A stretch of DNA of 64,000 nt from an uncultured Prochlorococcus sp. (GTDB lineage: Bacteria > Cyanobacteriota > Cyanobacteriia > PCC-6307 > Cyanobiaceae), in the NCBI GenBank assembly GCA_902628235.1, contig CACOMD010000001.1, positions 124,001 through 188,000 on the forward strand, given 5' to 3'. Position numbers and translations under genes: made by a program. The notes under the pieces are model-generated. The model was not told where the DNA came from, searched no databases, and saw nothing but the letters and a program-made list of their open reading frames with translations. Below, piece after piece: positions 23,543-37,885 of this stretch; positions within the stretch are counted from its first letter, which is position 1, and each line of letters opens with the position of its first letter.

Positions 23543-24433
23543 TCAACCTAGTTCTAAACAAGCAAGCCCATATACCTGATTCATTGGAGTTAATGGCTGG
23601 ATACCTTTGTACATTCTAAAAGTTTTTGACATTTCATGGAAACCTAAATTAGAAAGCAGATAATTAGAGTAAGGATTTAACACTGAACAATCCAACAGTA
23701 TCTCATCATCTAAATCTCCGACTAATTCTCTAATAAGCAATTCTGCGAAAGGCGGAGTATCTGCCAACAAAGGACCTATTCTCCATCCCTTTTTATCATC
23801 TACTAAGATGCATGGTCTTATCCTACCGAAACCATGACACATACCATTCTTATCAACAATAGCCTTTACCATGCCAAAAGAATTCTTAAGCCAGTGATTA
23901 AGGAAATGAGGTCTAGGGCTTGGTTCTCTTTGTGAGTCATAAAGAATAACAGCTTCAGATGATATTTGATCCCCAGGGACAACTCTAAATTCCGAATGAG
24001 AATCATTATAAAAATTAGATTTAGGCAAATTTTTATTTCCGTATAACTTCCATCTATTAGTTACTGATGACTCCTTAAATCCCCATTTTTGATAATCATG
24101 AATTCTTACAGGAGCAGCTTCTAAACCAATACAATCAATATCTTTTAAATAATTTAATCCATGCTGCCACAACTTTACTCCATACCCTTTATTTCTATAT
24201 TCCTTTTTAACAATAAATAAACCGAGGAATCCATAAGAAGAATTATATTTAATGCAAGCGATGCTTCCTATTGGAATATTGTTTAAACAACCAACCCATA
24301 CTCCTTGCTTATCAGTATTTTTATAAATAGAAATATCATCTATACCAGGAGCAAAACCCTCTGATTTGGCCCAATCAGTAACTTGTTCAAGATCATCATT
24401 AGATATAGTTCTAATAGTAAAATTTTCATCCAT
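23543..24433 (-). CDS. GNAT-family N-acetyltransferase, two-domain
   Basis: About 296 residues when read from the ATG at MDENFTIRTISNDD; the ORF track begins 11 codons earlier in a hydrophobic stretch. The N-terminal half is a GNAT domain with the acetyl-CoA loop VKKEYRNKGYGVKLWQHGL. The C-terminal half repeats a beta-rich fold (GMVKAIVDKNGMCHGFGRIR) like the second domain of two-part GNATs. It would transfer an acetyl group from acetyl-CoA to an amine; the acceptor is unknown. The gene stands alone. Confidence 0.75.
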   Translation of the reverse strand: MDENFTIRTISNDDLEQVTDWAKSEGFAPGIDDISIYKNTDKQGVWVGCLNNIPIGSIACIKYNSSYGFLGLFIVKKEYRNKGYGVKLWQHGLNYLKDIDCIGLEAAPVRIHDYQKWGFKESSVTNRWKLYGNKNLPKSNFYNDSHSEFRVVPGDQISSEAVILYDSQREPSPRPHFLNHWLKNSFGMVKAIVDKNGMCHGFGRIRPCILVDDKKGWRIGPLLADTPPFAELLIRELVGDLDDEILLDCSVLNPYSNYLLSNLGFHEMSKTFRMYKGIQPLTPMNQVYGLACLELG

Positions 24434-24740
24434 ATATATAACTTTAGCTAATTTAAAAAGAAACATTATAAATATTTAATAAATTCTTAGAAAGATAATA
24501 GTTAATAAAGTAATAAAGTATATTAGTTATCCAATTAGCATAAAATTAACATTTTATAATGATATTAATTATTTATTATCTATGTTAAAAAGAGGTTTAT
24601 TTCTAAAATAATGATACATTAAGAAGTTAATATATAACTATATTTAAAGATAAAATTAAATAATATAAATTCAATAAATAATTTTTATTTATTTTTACAA
24701 GTTATCTGATATATTAATCAATATAAAAATTCTTATAAGG
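24434..24740. other. AT-rich divergent promoter region
   Basis: About 300 bases between the divergent GNAT and aldehyde dehydrogenase genes, nearly all A and T. No reading frame of note and no clear repeat. It should hold both promoters; TATAAT-like strings are too common here to single one out. Confidence 0.45.
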
Positions 24741-26132
24741 ATGAAATATAATAAAGAAAATTTTAATTTAAAAATTAATCTATTAAAACAAAAAGTAAAT
24801 TCAGGAGAAACAGAGAAATATAATTGGAGAATAGAACAACTTAATAAAATCGATAATCTTCTCGATAAGTATAAATTTGAGATAATAAATGCTCTTAACT
24901 TAGATTTAGGTAAGTCAAAGATTGAAGCTCTCGCAGAAATTCTTTTAGTTAAAGAGGAAATTTCACTAGTAAAAAGGAAACTCAAATCCTGGATGAGACC
25001 CAAAATAGTTAATGCACCAATATATTTATTACCCTTATCTTCAAAAGTTATATTTGAACCTATCGGATGTGTTTTAATTTTAGGTCCATATAATTATCCA
25101 CTTTTATATATTCTTAAACCTTTGGTGAATATTTTTTCAGCTGGTAATACTGCGGTTATAAAACCATCAGAAAAATGTCCAAACACATCAAATTTATTAA
25201 TTAAATTGACAGATAAATATTTTTTGCATGATACTTTGATTGCATACGAAGGAGATTATAAAGAAGCTGAAAAGCTTACCTCAGAAAATTTTGATCATAT
25301 CTTTTTTACTGGAAGCAGTAAAACAGGAAAATTAATTATGAAAATTGCTGCTAAGAATCTTACTCCTGTAACACTAGAATTAAGCGGAACAAATCCAGTT
25401 GTGATTTTAAAAAATACAAACCTCGCGATAGCTGCAAAGAGAATAATTTGGGGCAAATTCTTCAATTCTGGCCAATCTTGTATGGCTCCGAATCATATAT
25501 TTATAGAAAAAACTATCGAAGAAAAATTTATAAAAGAATTAAAAAAATCAATTGAAGAATTTTATGGGAAGAATCCAATTAAATCAGAAAATTTATCAAG
25601 ATTAGAAGAAAAACAATTTTTTAGAACTTTAGAGATATTAAAAAAGAATAAATATAAAAAACAAATTCTATGTGGAGGAAATTTTGATAAAAAGCTTTTA
25701 AAAATATCACCTACACTTTTAAAGATAAATAATGAAAAAGATTTCCTTATTAAAAATGAGCTATTCAGTCCTTTACTACCATTAATAGCAATAGATAACT
25801 ATCAAGATGCATTTTGCAAAATAAATAAAAATGCAAAGCCCTTAGCTATTTATATTTTTGGAGGAAATAATAAGATCCATCAAATTTTATCTCAAACTAC
25901 TAGTTCAGGATCAATATGCATAAATGATGTAATGCTTCCTGTATTAATTCCAAACTTACCATTTGGAGGAGTTGGAAAAAGTGGAATGGGAAAATTTCAT
26001 GGTCATGAGGGTTTTAAAAATTTTTCAAATCAAAAATCCATAACACGTAAAGATTATTTTCTAGATATAAATCTTAGATATCCTCCATATACAAAAGTTC
26101 TTAAATTCTTAAAAATCTTTCTTAAGATTTAA
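24741..26132 (+). CDS. Aldehyde dehydrogenase, class 3-like
   Basis: A 463-residue NAD(P)-dependent aldehyde dehydrogenase. Seen are the coenzyme site GPYNYPLLYILKPLVN, IFFTGSSKTGKLI, the general base in VTLELSGTNP (Glu213) and the nucleophile in NSGQSCMAPNH (Cys247). The short length and lack of an N-terminal extension fit the fatty aldehyde/class 3 group. In cyanobacteria such an enzyme can oxidise fatty aldehydes made by acyl-ACP reductase to fatty acids, which is plausible here but not shown. The C-terminal hydrophobic end (VLKFLKIFLKI) could attach to a membrane. Confidence 0.85.
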   Translation: MKYNKENFNLKINLLKQKVNSGETEKYNWRIEQLNKIDNLLDKYKFEIINALNLDLGKSKIEALAEILLVKEEISLVKRKLKSWMRPKIVNAPIYLLPLSSKVIFEPIGCVLILGPYNYPLLYILKPLVNIFSAGNTAVIKPSEKCPNTSNLLIKLTDKYFLHDTLIAYEGDYKEAEKLTSENFDHIFFTGSSKTGKLIMKIAAKNLTPVTLELSGTNPVVILKNTNLAIAAKRIIWGKFFNSGQSCMAPNHIFIEKTIEEKFIKELKKSIEEFYGKNPIKSENLSRLEEKQFFRTLEILKKNKYKKQILCGGNFDKKLLKISPTLLKINNEKDFLIKNELFSPLLPLIAIDNYQDAFCKINKNAKPLAIYIFGGNNKIHQILSQTTSSGSICINDVMLPVLIPNLPFGGVGKSGMGKFHGHEGFKNFSNQKSITRKDYFLDINLRYPPYTKVLKFLKIFLKI

Positions 26133-26203
26133 TTCATTAAATTGTTTAATACTACATATTCAATCAATTAATAAATAATATCAATGCATAAGTTAGAAAC
26201 TTT

Positions 26204-26959
26204 ATGAGATTAAAAAAATTTGCATTTATGCTATTAATAACTTTTTATAACCACTCCTTACTAAGCGAGGAAAATAATAGATCAAAAAATTTTTATCATG
26301 AAAATGACATTCAAAGCACATTGAAGAACAAAAATTTTAGTGAAATAATCATACATGTAGTCAAAAAAGGAGATACTCTATCAAGCATCTCTAAAAAATA
26401 CTCAATAAAAAAAGAATCAATTATTAAAGTAAATAAATTAATTGACGAAAACTATATATTTATTGGACAAAATTTAAAAATAGTAGAAAATTTAATTCCA
26501 GTAAACAACAATAATACCTATTATCATGAAATTAAAAAAGGGGAAAATTTAACTGAAATTGCAAATAAATACAATTTATCATTAAGTAAATTGGTAGAGA
26601 TTAATGGCATAGAGAATCAAAATATATTGAAGGTTGGAACAAAACTAAAATTAAAAGATGAAATTTCTACAAACAAAAATTCTCCGATAAATAAACAATC
26701 AGATCTAATTGAACTAGATAAAATAATAAAAAATAAATACGGCCCTCTAGTAATAGAATTCGACAAAACAAATATTGAAAAAAGAAAAAATTTTTTAAAG
26801 GCAACTCATAAAAATGGAAAGAAATTTATACTTCACTTAAATTGTGAGAAAAAAGAAATTAATTTAAGAGGTATTGGAAGAAAATGGAAAGGTTGGATGC
26901 CTGCTAGAGAAGAATTTGAAGATGAATTATTAAATGATTTTTGTAGAGGATTTGATTAA
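26204..26959 (+). CDS. Exported protein with two LysM domains
   Basis: A 251-residue protein. The N-terminus looks like a signal peptide (KKFAFMLLITFYNHSLLSEE). Two LysM repeats follow, one around residues 47-90 (VVKKGDTLSSISKKYS) and one around 107-148 (EIKKGENLTEIANKYN). Each is about 43 residues and should bind peptidoglycan or another GlcNAc polymer. The last 75 residues have no known domain and contain GIGRKWKGWMPAREEF. It would act at the cell wall. The gene follows the aldehyde dehydrogenase by about 70 bases, with no obvious functional link. Confidence 0.75.
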   Translation: MRLKKFAFMLLITFYNHSLLSEENNRSKNFYHENDIQSTLKNKNFSEIIIHVVKKGDTLSSISKKYSIKKESIIKVNKLIDENYIFIGQNLKIVENLIPVNNNNTYYHEIKKGENLTEIANKYNLSLSKLVEINGIENQNILKVGTKLKLKDEISTNKNSPINKQSDLIELDKIIKNKYGPLVIEFDKTNIEKRKNFLKATHKNGKKFILHLNCEKKEINLRGIGRKWKGWMPAREEFEDELLNDFCRGFD

Positions 26960-27029
26960 TATGTGTAAATTACTCTCATAGAATTATATTTCTATCAGTT
27001 ATTGTTGTTATATATATCGTAAAAACAAA

Positions 27030-27239
27030 ATGGAAATTAAAAGAGGAGATATTGTTCGAATCAAAAGACGTGAATCTTATTGGTACAACGAGCAAGGAAA
27101 AGTTGCATCTATAGATAAATCAGGTACAAAGTATAATGTAACTGTCAAATTCGAAAAAACTAATTTTTATGGAATTAGCGGAACAGATGGAGGAAATACT
27201 ACTGCTAATTATGCAGAAAGTGAATTAGAACTTTATTAA
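27030..27239 (+). CDS. psaE: Photosystem I reaction centre subunit IV (PsaE)
   Basis: A 69-residue SH3-like stromal subunit of photosystem I. The pattern [19 protein letters not shown] near the N-terminus, the central [12 protein letters not shown] and the end [14 protein letters not shown] are characteristic. PsaE helps dock ferredoxin and supports cyclic electron flow. The gene ends four bases before mutM and may be cotranscribed with it. Confidence 0.93.
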   Translation: MEIKRGDIVRIKRRESYWYNEQGKVASIDKSGTKYNVTVKFEKTNFYGISGTDGGNTTANYAESELELY

Positions 27240-27243
27240 GAGT

Positions 27244-28122
27244 TTGCCAGAACTACCTGAAGTTGAAACCGTCAGAAGAGGTTTAGAAAAAAAACTTAAA
27301 AATTTTATTATTCAAGATATTGAAATTTTAAGATCTTCAACTATAGCTTTTCCAAAAGATAACATAGAGTTCATTCAAGGAGTAAATAACTCAAAAGTTT
27401 GTAAATGGAAAAGAAGAGGTAAATATCTAATTGCAAATTTAGAAAAATATTCAGACTCTTCTAAAAAGGATATCAATACTTCTTTTAAAGATAACGGTTA
27501 TTTAATTATTCATCTAAGAATGACAGGGTATTTTAATTGGCTTAAAATTAAAAAACCTCCTTGTAAACATACAAGAGTAAGATTCTTTGACAAGAATAAT
27601 AATGAACTACGATTTGTAGATGTTAGGAGTTTTGGGCAAATATGGTGGATAAAAGAAGGATTAAATCCAAAAAAAATTATTAATGGTCTTGGTTCTCTTG
27701 GACCAGAGCCTCTCGAAAAAAATTTCAATTTAAATTACTTAAACAAGGAATTTTCTAAACGTACTAAATCTGTAAAATCTGTTTTATTAGATCAAAAGAT
27801 AATTGCTGGAATAGGAAATATCTATGCAGATGAAAGCCTATATGAGGCAGGAATATCCCCCTTTAGAGAAGCTAGAACAATTAATAATGAGGAGTTAATA
27901 AGATTGAAAGATTCAATTATTAAAGTTTTAAAAAAAAGCATTGGTTCAGGCGGAACAACTTTCAGTGACTTCAGAAATATAGAGGGTACTAATGGGGATT
28001 ATTCTATGCAAGCAAATGTTTATAGAAGAGCTGGCGAAAAATGTAAAAAATGTAATAATTTAATTCAAAGAAAAAAGCTGTCAGGAAGAGGGACACATTG
28101 GTGTGATTTTTGTCAGAAATAA
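27244..28122 (+). CDS. mutM: Formamidopyrimidine-DNA glycosylase
   Basis: A 292-residue base-excision repair enzyme that removes 8-oxoguanine and formamidopyrimidines from DNA and nicks the abasic site. The mature N-terminus [16 protein letters not shown] supplies the catalytic proline and glutamate after Met removal. A helix-two-turn-helix region ([20 protein letters not shown]) and a C-terminal zinc finger (CKKCN...CDFC) follow. The start is TTG, fixed by the need for Pro2. It follows psaE closely, which makes sense for repair of photo-oxidative damage. Confidence 0.93.
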   Translation: MPELPEVETVRRGLEKKLKNFIIQDIEILRSSTIAFPKDNIEFIQGVNNSKVCKWKRRGKYLIANLEKYSDSSKKDINTSFKDNGYLIIHLRMTGYFNWLKIKKPPCKHTRVRFFDKNNNELRFVDVRSFGQIWWIKEGLNPKKIINGLGSLGPEPLEKNFNLNYLNKEFSKRTKSVKSVLLDQKIIAGIGNIYADESLYEAGISPFREARTINNEELIRLKDSIIKVLKKSIGSGGTTFSDFRNIEGTNGDYSMQANVYRRAGEKCKKCNNLIQRKKLSGRGTHWCDFCQK

Positions 28123-28123
28123 A

Positions 28124-28154
28124 AAAAGGGCATACGTAAAATGTATACCCTTTT
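28124..28154. terminator. Bidirectional intrinsic terminator between mutM and rrn
   Basis: AAAAAGGGCATAC and GTATACCCTTTT form a stem with one mismatch, with A and T runs on the outer sides so that it can end transcription in both directions. It lies directly after the mutM stop and just beyond the 5S gene, at the meeting point of the two convergent units. Confidence 0.6.
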
Positions 28155-28164
28155 AGAATTTTTT

Positions 28165-28283
28165 ACCTGGCATTGAGCTATTTTCTCAAGGGGCTACCCC
28201 CTAAATATTTTCGCCGCTTATGCGTTTCACAACCGAGTTCGAGATGGATCGGAGTGGTTCCACATCGCCATGAACACCAGGAT
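28165..28283 (-). rRNA. rrf: 5S ribosomal RNA
   Basis: Last gene of the rRNA operon. On the minus strand it begins near CCTGGTGTTCATGGCGATG and ends near CTCAATGCCAGGT, with the pairing ends CCTGG/CCAGG typical of 5S. The length of about 118 bases matches. Exact ends are estimated to within a few bases. Confidence 0.9.
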
Positions 28284-28343
28284 AGGATGAACCTTGAGAA
28301 CTGCATAGATTTTTATAATTCAATTCAATAAAAAGAGTTTATT

Positions 28344-31220
<2,877 letters not shown>

Positions 31221-31479
31221 AACTTCATTAAATTGAAGCATCAGCTCAATAGAATTGTTATTAATGCATAAGCACCAATAATAAATCTGCATCTATAAAA
31301 GATGCTTATTGTCTTGAAAAAATCTATGCAGTTGTCAAGGTTCTCTGAAAACAAAGAATAAAAAATTCTTTGAGTCCAGCATCTTATTAATTAATAAATT
31401 AATTAAATAATAGGAAGCTAGATTCACTCAGAGTAAGTCAATCCCATATATTCCTTCTAATTGGAGAGGTGGTTTTCAG

Positions 31480-31552
31480 TGGAGGTAAGCGGACTCGAAC
31501 CGCTGACATCCTGCTTGCAAAGCAGGCGCTCTACCAACTGAGCTATACCCCC
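31480..31552 (-). tRNA. tRNA-Ala (UGC)
   Basis: A 73-base cloverleaf in the 16S-23S spacer. The acceptor strand GGGGGTA pairs with TACCTCC, the anticodon loop CTTTGCAAG gives UGC and the T arm GTTCGAGTC is intact. The Ile-Ala pair in the spacer is the usual bacterial arrangement. Confidence 0.97.
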
Positions 31553-31563
31553 AATATAGAGTA

Positions 31564-31637
<74 letters not shown>

Positions 31638-31757
31638 AGGAAATATGGGTGACCTAGAAAAAACTTAGAAACTGAAATTTTCAATATATGAAAATCTGAG
31701 ATACCGATCGACCTAAGGTGACAAAATTTATATCAAAACATTTTGTTGTCTCCCTGT

Positions 31758-33239
<1,482 letters not shown>

Positions 33240-33854
33240 GTGTCACAAATCCTATTGCAGGTTATCTACTCAATTTGCTTTGCTTTGACTAAATACGTAA
33301 GTGAAATTACTAGATTTAGCTTCAGCTTCCTTAAATGATTTAAGGTTTCAAGAGTGCATTAGTGCGTTAGCAAAAATGACTTTCCAGATCTCAGATCCGT
33401 TGGCCTAGAAAAGTGACTATAAATTTAAGTCAGCGATTCAAGACATTTATATATATTTGACGGGACCTCACACCTTTATTGCAAATACATCTCAATTGGA
33501 TTGAAATAAAATCCAACCAATATCGACGCAATAAAAGCATCAGTTCCTAAGTTTTTAAGTTTTCTAGGTGCAGTGTTTAATTAAAGAAACTAATTAAACA
33601 AAATGAGGGAAATCCCTCTCCTGGATGAAAATTTAGAATAAATCAAAATTTTCAAACATCTCAACGTTTTTTCTAAAAATAACTTCTAGATCAAATTATG
33701 AGTTGTGCAAAAAAATTAATTTCTGCCCAGAAGAAAATATTAGACCATTAATCTATGTTTGTGCAACCATTTAATAAATATTTTTTATTAAATTTTTTGA
33801 ACTGCTCATTTTTGATTAACGAACTAGGCTGTAAATAGTAGGAATTCCAGCAAA
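33240..33854. promoter_or_regulatory. Divergent region: rRNA operon leader/promoter and invertase promoter
   Basis: About 615 bases with no gene. Minus-strand transcription toward 16S must start here. One candidate is TTGAGA with TATTCT 18 bases on, located near 33645-33675 when read on the minus strand. A perfect CCTTAAA-TGA-TTTAAGG hairpin at about 33330-33346 lies in the leader. The right part should hold the invertase promoter on the plus strand. These calls are by eye only. Confidence 0.4.
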
Positions 33855-35294
33855 ATGGCAGAAAGATTCAGTCAAAAAAATTTAAGAGTTCGGCCAAGTT
33901 CTGACGAGGACAAAATTGTAACAAAAGCAAAAGAACACTTTGAAAAAACACTTGTTGAAATTTCAGGGGAAATTGTAGGGAGTGTAGCCGCACTAGAACA
34001 TCCAACAAAAAATTTAAAGTTAAACTACGGGGAAATCTTTTTAAGAGATAATGTCCCAGTTATGATTTATCTCATAACTCAAAAAAGATACGAAATAGTA
34101 AAAAAATTTTTAAGTGTTTGCTTAGAACTTCAGAGCACAAGTTATCAAACAAGAGGTGTATTCCCTACAAGCTTTATAGAAGAGGGAGGAAAATTGATTG
34201 GCGATTATGGTCAAAGATCAATTGGAAGAATTACTTCTGCAGATGCAAGCTTATGGTGGCCAATATTATGTTGGTTTTACGTAAACAAGAGTGGGGACCA
34301 TTCATTTGGGAAAAGTCAAAGTGTTCAAAGAGGCATTCAATTACTTCTTGATTTAGTATTGCACCCAACATTGGAGGGTACCCCGGTTTTATTTGTACCG
34401 GATTGTGCATTCATGATTGATAGACCAATGGATGTTTGGGGTGCACCATTAGAAGTTGAAGTTTTACTTCATGGTTGCCTTAAAAGTTGCATTAATCTAA
34501 TGGAATTGAGTCGAGAAGATCATGTGAGTAGATTATTAGATCAACGATTAATTCTTACTAGACAATGGGTAGAGGATTTAAAAGGATTTCTACTTAAACA
34601 TTACTGGGTCACCAGCAAAACAATGCAAATTTTGAGGAGAAGACCTACTGAGCAATATGGAGATGATCAACATTTTAATGAATTTAATGTACAGCCTCAA
34701 GTTGTTCCATCATGGTTACAAGATTGGTTAGAGAATAGGGGTGGGTACTTAATAGGCAATATAAGAACAGGTAGGCCAGATTTTAGATTTTATAGCTTAG
34801 GTAATTCTTTGGCATGCATGTTTGGTGTATTACCGGCTCCAGAGCAAAGGGCTTTATTTAGATTGGTATTACATAACAGGCAACATTTAATGGCTCAAAT
34901 GCCGATGAGAATTTGTCATCCACACATGGATGTAGAGGAATGGCAGAATAAAACAGGATCAGATCCCAAAAACTGGCCATGGAGTTATCACAATGGTGGA
35001 CATTGGCCAAGCTTATTATGGTTTTTTGCGGCATCAGTACTTCTGCATCAAAAAAGATTTCCAACAGAGGATGTAATTTTAATGGAGGAAATGAGTTCTT
35101 TGATCGAAGAATGTTATTGGTGCCAATTAAATCAACTCCCGAAGCAAGAGTGGGCAGAATATTTTGATGGACCAACAGGTACTTGGGTTGGACAACAATC
35201 TAGAACTTATCAAACATGGACAATTGTAGGATTTCTTCTGATGCACCACTTTCTTAGAGAAAGTAAAGAAGATATAAACATACTTAATATTTGA
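33855..35294 (+). CDS. Alkaline/neutral invertase (GH100)
   Basis: A 479-residue cytosolic enzyme that hydrolyses sucrose to glucose and fructose. It has the GH100 pattern: the NYGEIFLRDNVPVMIYL segment with the catalytic acid near residue 70, the INSAD-like TSADASLWWPILC, YHNGGHWPSLLWF toward the C-terminus and no signal peptide. Cyanobacterial neutral invertases of this size are typical. It probably turns over sucrose kept as a compatible solute. It is divergent from the rRNA operon and convergent with petD. Confidence 0.9.
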   Translation: MAERFSQKNLRVRPSSDEDKIVTKAKEHFEKTLVEISGEIVGSVAALEHPTKNLKLNYGEIFLRDNVPVMIYLITQKRYEIVKKFLSVCLELQSTSYQTRGVFPTSFIEEGGKLIGDYGQRSIGRITSADASLWWPILCWFYVNKSGDHSFGKSQSVQRGIQLLLDLVLHPTLEGTPVLFVPDCAFMIDRPMDVWGAPLEVEVLLHGCLKSCINLMELSREDHVSRLLDQRLILTRQWVEDLKGFLLKHYWVTSKTMQILRRRPTEQYGDDQHFNEFNVQPQVVPSWLQDWLENRGGYLIGNIRTGRPDFRFYSLGNSLACMFGVLPAPEQRALFRLVLHNRQHLMAQMPMRICHPHMDVEEWQNKTGSDPKNWPWSYHNGGHWPSLLWFFAASVLLHQKRFPTEDVILMEEMSSLIEECYWCQLNQLPKQEWAEYFDGPTGTWVGQQSRTYQTWTIVGFLLMHHFLRESKEDINILNI

Positions 35295-35297
35295 AAA

Positions 35298-35780
35298 TCA
35301 GAATAAACCTAAAGTTAATGATTTATCTATTGGTAAACAAGCACCAATACCAAGATAAATGGTTAGAAATGTTCCAAAAAGGAAAACTGACATCGCAACT
35401 GGCCTCCTAAATGGATTAGAAAATTTATTTACATTTTCAATAAATGGTAAGATCATTAATCCTAAAGGTATAAGAGTTTGTAAAGCAATTCCAAGCAATT
35501 TATTAGGCACAACTCTTAGAATCTGAAAAACGGGATATAAATACCACTCAGGTAAAATCTCAAGAGGCGTGGCAAAAGGATTAGCTTTATCTCCAAGCAT
35601 GGCAGGATCCAATACAGCCAGTCCTACTACACAAGCTATAGTTCCCAAAATAACAACTGGAAAAATATAGAGGAGATCATTTGGCCAAGCAGGTTCTCCA
35701 TAATAATTATGGCCCATACCTTTAGCGAGTTTAGCTCTCAATTTTGGATCTGATAAATCAGGTTTTTTTAAGGTAGACAT
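35298..35780 (-). CDS. petD: Cytochrome b6f complex subunit IV
   Basis: A 160-residue thylakoid membrane protein with three spans, forming the C-terminal part of the cytochrome b functional unit. The PEWY quinol-oxidation motif is present ([16 protein letters not shown]). The N-terminal amphipathic part [20 protein letters not shown] is typical. It lies 41 bases after petB on the same strand, the conserved petBD operon of cyanobacteria. It ends four bases from the convergent invertase gene. Confidence 0.95.
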   Translation of the reverse strand: MSTLKKPDLSDPKLRAKLAKGMGHNYYGEPAWPNDLLYIFPVVILGTIACVVGLAVLDPAMLGDKANPFATPLEILPEWYLYPVFQILRVVPNKLLGIALQTLIPLGLMILPFIENVNKFSNPFRRPVAMSVFLFGTFLTIYLGIGACLPIDKSLTLGLF

Positions 35781-35821
35781 ATTTCTTTTAAATTAAGTAG
35801 TTATATGAAATATTATATATT

Positions 35822-36478
35822 TTATAATGGTCCTGAAATACCTTGTTTACGAATCATTAGAAAATGCATAAGCATAAATACTGCTAATGACCATGGCAAA
35901 ACAAATGTGTGTAAACTATAAAACCTAGTAAGAGTTGACTGACCAACACTTTCACCACCTCTTAGGAGTTCTACCATAAAATCTCCAATGATAGGTATGG
36001 CAGCAGGAACACCTGAAACAATTTTTACTGCCCAATATCCTACTTGATCCCAAGGCAAAGAATAACCAGTAACGCCAAAAGCAACAGTAATGACTGCCAT
36101 GACTACTCCTGTCACCCAAGTTAGTTCTCTTGGCCTTTTAAATCCTCCAGTTAAATAAACTCTAAATACATGGAGAATTAGCATTAAGACCATCATTGAG
36201 GCGCTCCAACGATGAACTGACCTTATTAACCAACCAAAACTAACGTCAGTCATTAAATAACTCACAGAATTATAAGCTTGCGTTACAGTAGGCTTATAAT
36301 AAAAAGTCATTGCAAAACCTGTTGCAAATTGGATTAAGAAGCATACTAATGTTATGCCTCCTAAACAATAAAAAATGTTTACATGAGGTGGAACGTACTT
36401 TGAAGTTACGTCGTCAGTTATGTCTTGAATTTCAAGTCTTTCTTGAAACCAATCATAAACGGATGAAGAATTCGCCAT
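35822..36478 (-). CDS. petB: Cytochrome b6
   Basis: A 218-residue protein with four spans. The two b hemes are held by paired histidines in [20 protein letters not shown] and [27 protein letters not shown] supplies the cysteine that covalently holds the extra high-spin heme near the plastoquinone reduction site. It is the core electron carrier of the b6f complex between the photosystems. First gene of petBD, divergent from ctpA with a very short gap. Confidence 0.95.
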   Translation of the reverse strand: MANSSSVYDWFQERLEIQDITDDVTSKYVPPHVNIFYCLGGITLVCFLIQFATGFAMTFYYKPTVTQAYNSVSYLMTDVSFGWLIRSVHRWSASMMVLMLILHVFRVYLTGGFKRPRELTWVTGVVMAVITVAFGVTGYSLPWDQVGYWAVKIVSGVPAAIPIIGDFMVELLRGGESVGQSTLTRFYSLHTFVLPWSLAVFMLMHFLMIRKQGISGPL

Positions 36479-36545
36479 CCAAAAAAAAGCTTTGATACTA
36501 GGAGCTTACTTAAAAATCACTAATTTGGTGTTAACACTTAACCCA

Positions 36546-37865
36546 ATGCCATCAACTTTTAACAAATTTTTATTATTCAAAAAATGGGTCATGATCTTCA
36601 TGATCGTATTTTGTATTACTACATTTTTTGGTATTCCTAGTGCCTACGCGCTAAGTGACAGTAAACAGATTGTTCTTGATGCTTGGACATTAGTGAATGA
36701 AGGATATTATGATCCAGAAATTTTTGATGAAATTAAATGGAAGAAAATAAGACAAAAAACTTTACAAAAATCTATAGAAACAACTGATGATGCTTATTCA
36801 GCTATTGAAGAAATGCTAAAGCCTCTTGAAGATCCTTACACAAGAGTTCTTAGGCCTAAAGATTATGAATTGCTTAAGTCAAGTAATTTAGGCAGCGAAA
36901 TAAATGGAGTAGGATTACAATTAGGAGTTGATGAAAGTAGTAGGAAAATCAAAGTAATATCAACATTAGCTGGCTCCCCTGCTGAAGATGCTGGAATAGC
37001 TTCAGGCTTTTTTATCGAAACAGTGGATGGACTATCAGCTTTAGAACTTGGACTTGCTAATACAGCCTCTAAGCTAAGGGGCGAAAAAGGTTCCAAGGTT
37101 CTTGTGCAAATTTCAACTGATGAGGGTGAAATAAAAGAGATAGATCTTGAGAGAAGATCAGTTGATCTTAGGCCAGTAAGAACAAAAAGATTAAGAGATG
37201 AATCACACACATTGGGTTATTTGAGAATTACTCAATTTAGTGAGAGTGTCCCAAAAAAAATTGAGGAAGCTCTGCAAGAATTGAATGAAAAAGAAGTTGA
37301 AGGAATAATTCTTGATCTTAGAAATAATTCAGGAGGTCTTGTTAGCTCGGGTATAGCAGTAGCAGATTCATTTTTGAAGGAAAAACTTGTAGTTGAAACC
37401 AAGAATAGAGACGGAATAAAAGACTCGATAATTTCAGAAAAAAATACCTTTTTTGATGGACCCATGGTCACAATCGTAAACAAAGGAACAGCTAGTGCAA
37501 GTGAAATTCTTGCAGGAGCATTACAAGATAACAAAAGGTCTGCTCTTATCGGTAAACAAACATATGGGAAAGGTTTAATTCAATCATTGAAAAGTTTAAG
37601 CGAAGATAGTGGAATAGCAATAACTGTTGCGAGTTACTTAACACCTAATGGAAATAATATTCAAGGGAGAGGAATTACTCCAGATAAAATATTAGATTTT
37701 TCAGAAGCAAAAGATTTTGGAAGCTCAGATGATAAATGGGTAAAAGATTCGGAAATTTATTTAAATTCTTTATTAGATAAAGTCGATGAAAAGTACGCAA
37801 AGGATCCAATAGTAATAACTAATGAAATAAAAGAATTTTCAAAAGATGATGAATTAATTAATTAA
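36546..37865 (+). CDS. ctpA: Carboxyl-terminal processing protease CtpA
   Basis: A serine protease with an N-terminal signal (WVMIFMIVFCITTFFGIPSAYA), a PDZ domain (around GVGLQLGVDESSRKIKV and AGSPAEDAG) and an S41 catalytic core with NKGTASASEILAG (nucleophile Ser) and the YGKGLIQ lysine. In cyanobacteria CtpA removes the C-terminal extension of the photosystem II D1 protein in the lumen. I choose the ATG at MPSTFNKF rather than the track start 18 codons earlier, which would crowd the petB promoter. Length is typical. Confidence 0.88.
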   Translation: MPSTFNKFLLFKKWVMIFMIVFCITTFFGIPSAYALSDSKQIVLDAWTLVNEGYYDPEIFDEIKWKKIRQKTLQKSIETTDDAYSAIEEMLKPLEDPYTRVLRPKDYELLKSSNLGSEINGVGLQLGVDESSRKIKVISTLAGSPAEDAGIASGFFIETVDGLSALELGLANTASKLRGEKGSKVLVQISTDEGEIKEIDLERRSVDLRPVRTKRLRDESHTLGYLRITQFSESVPKKIEEALQELNEKEVEGIILDLRNNSGGLVSSGIAVADSFLKEKLVVETKNRDGIKDSIISEKNTFFDGPMVTIVNKGTASASEILAGALQDNKRSALIGKQTYGKGLIQSLKSLSEDSGIAITVASYLTPNGNNIQGRGITPDKILDFSEAKDFGSSDDKWVKDSEIYLNSLLDKVDEKYAKDPIVITNEIKEFSKDDELIN

Positions 37866-37885
37866 AATTTCCAAGGTTTAAATAA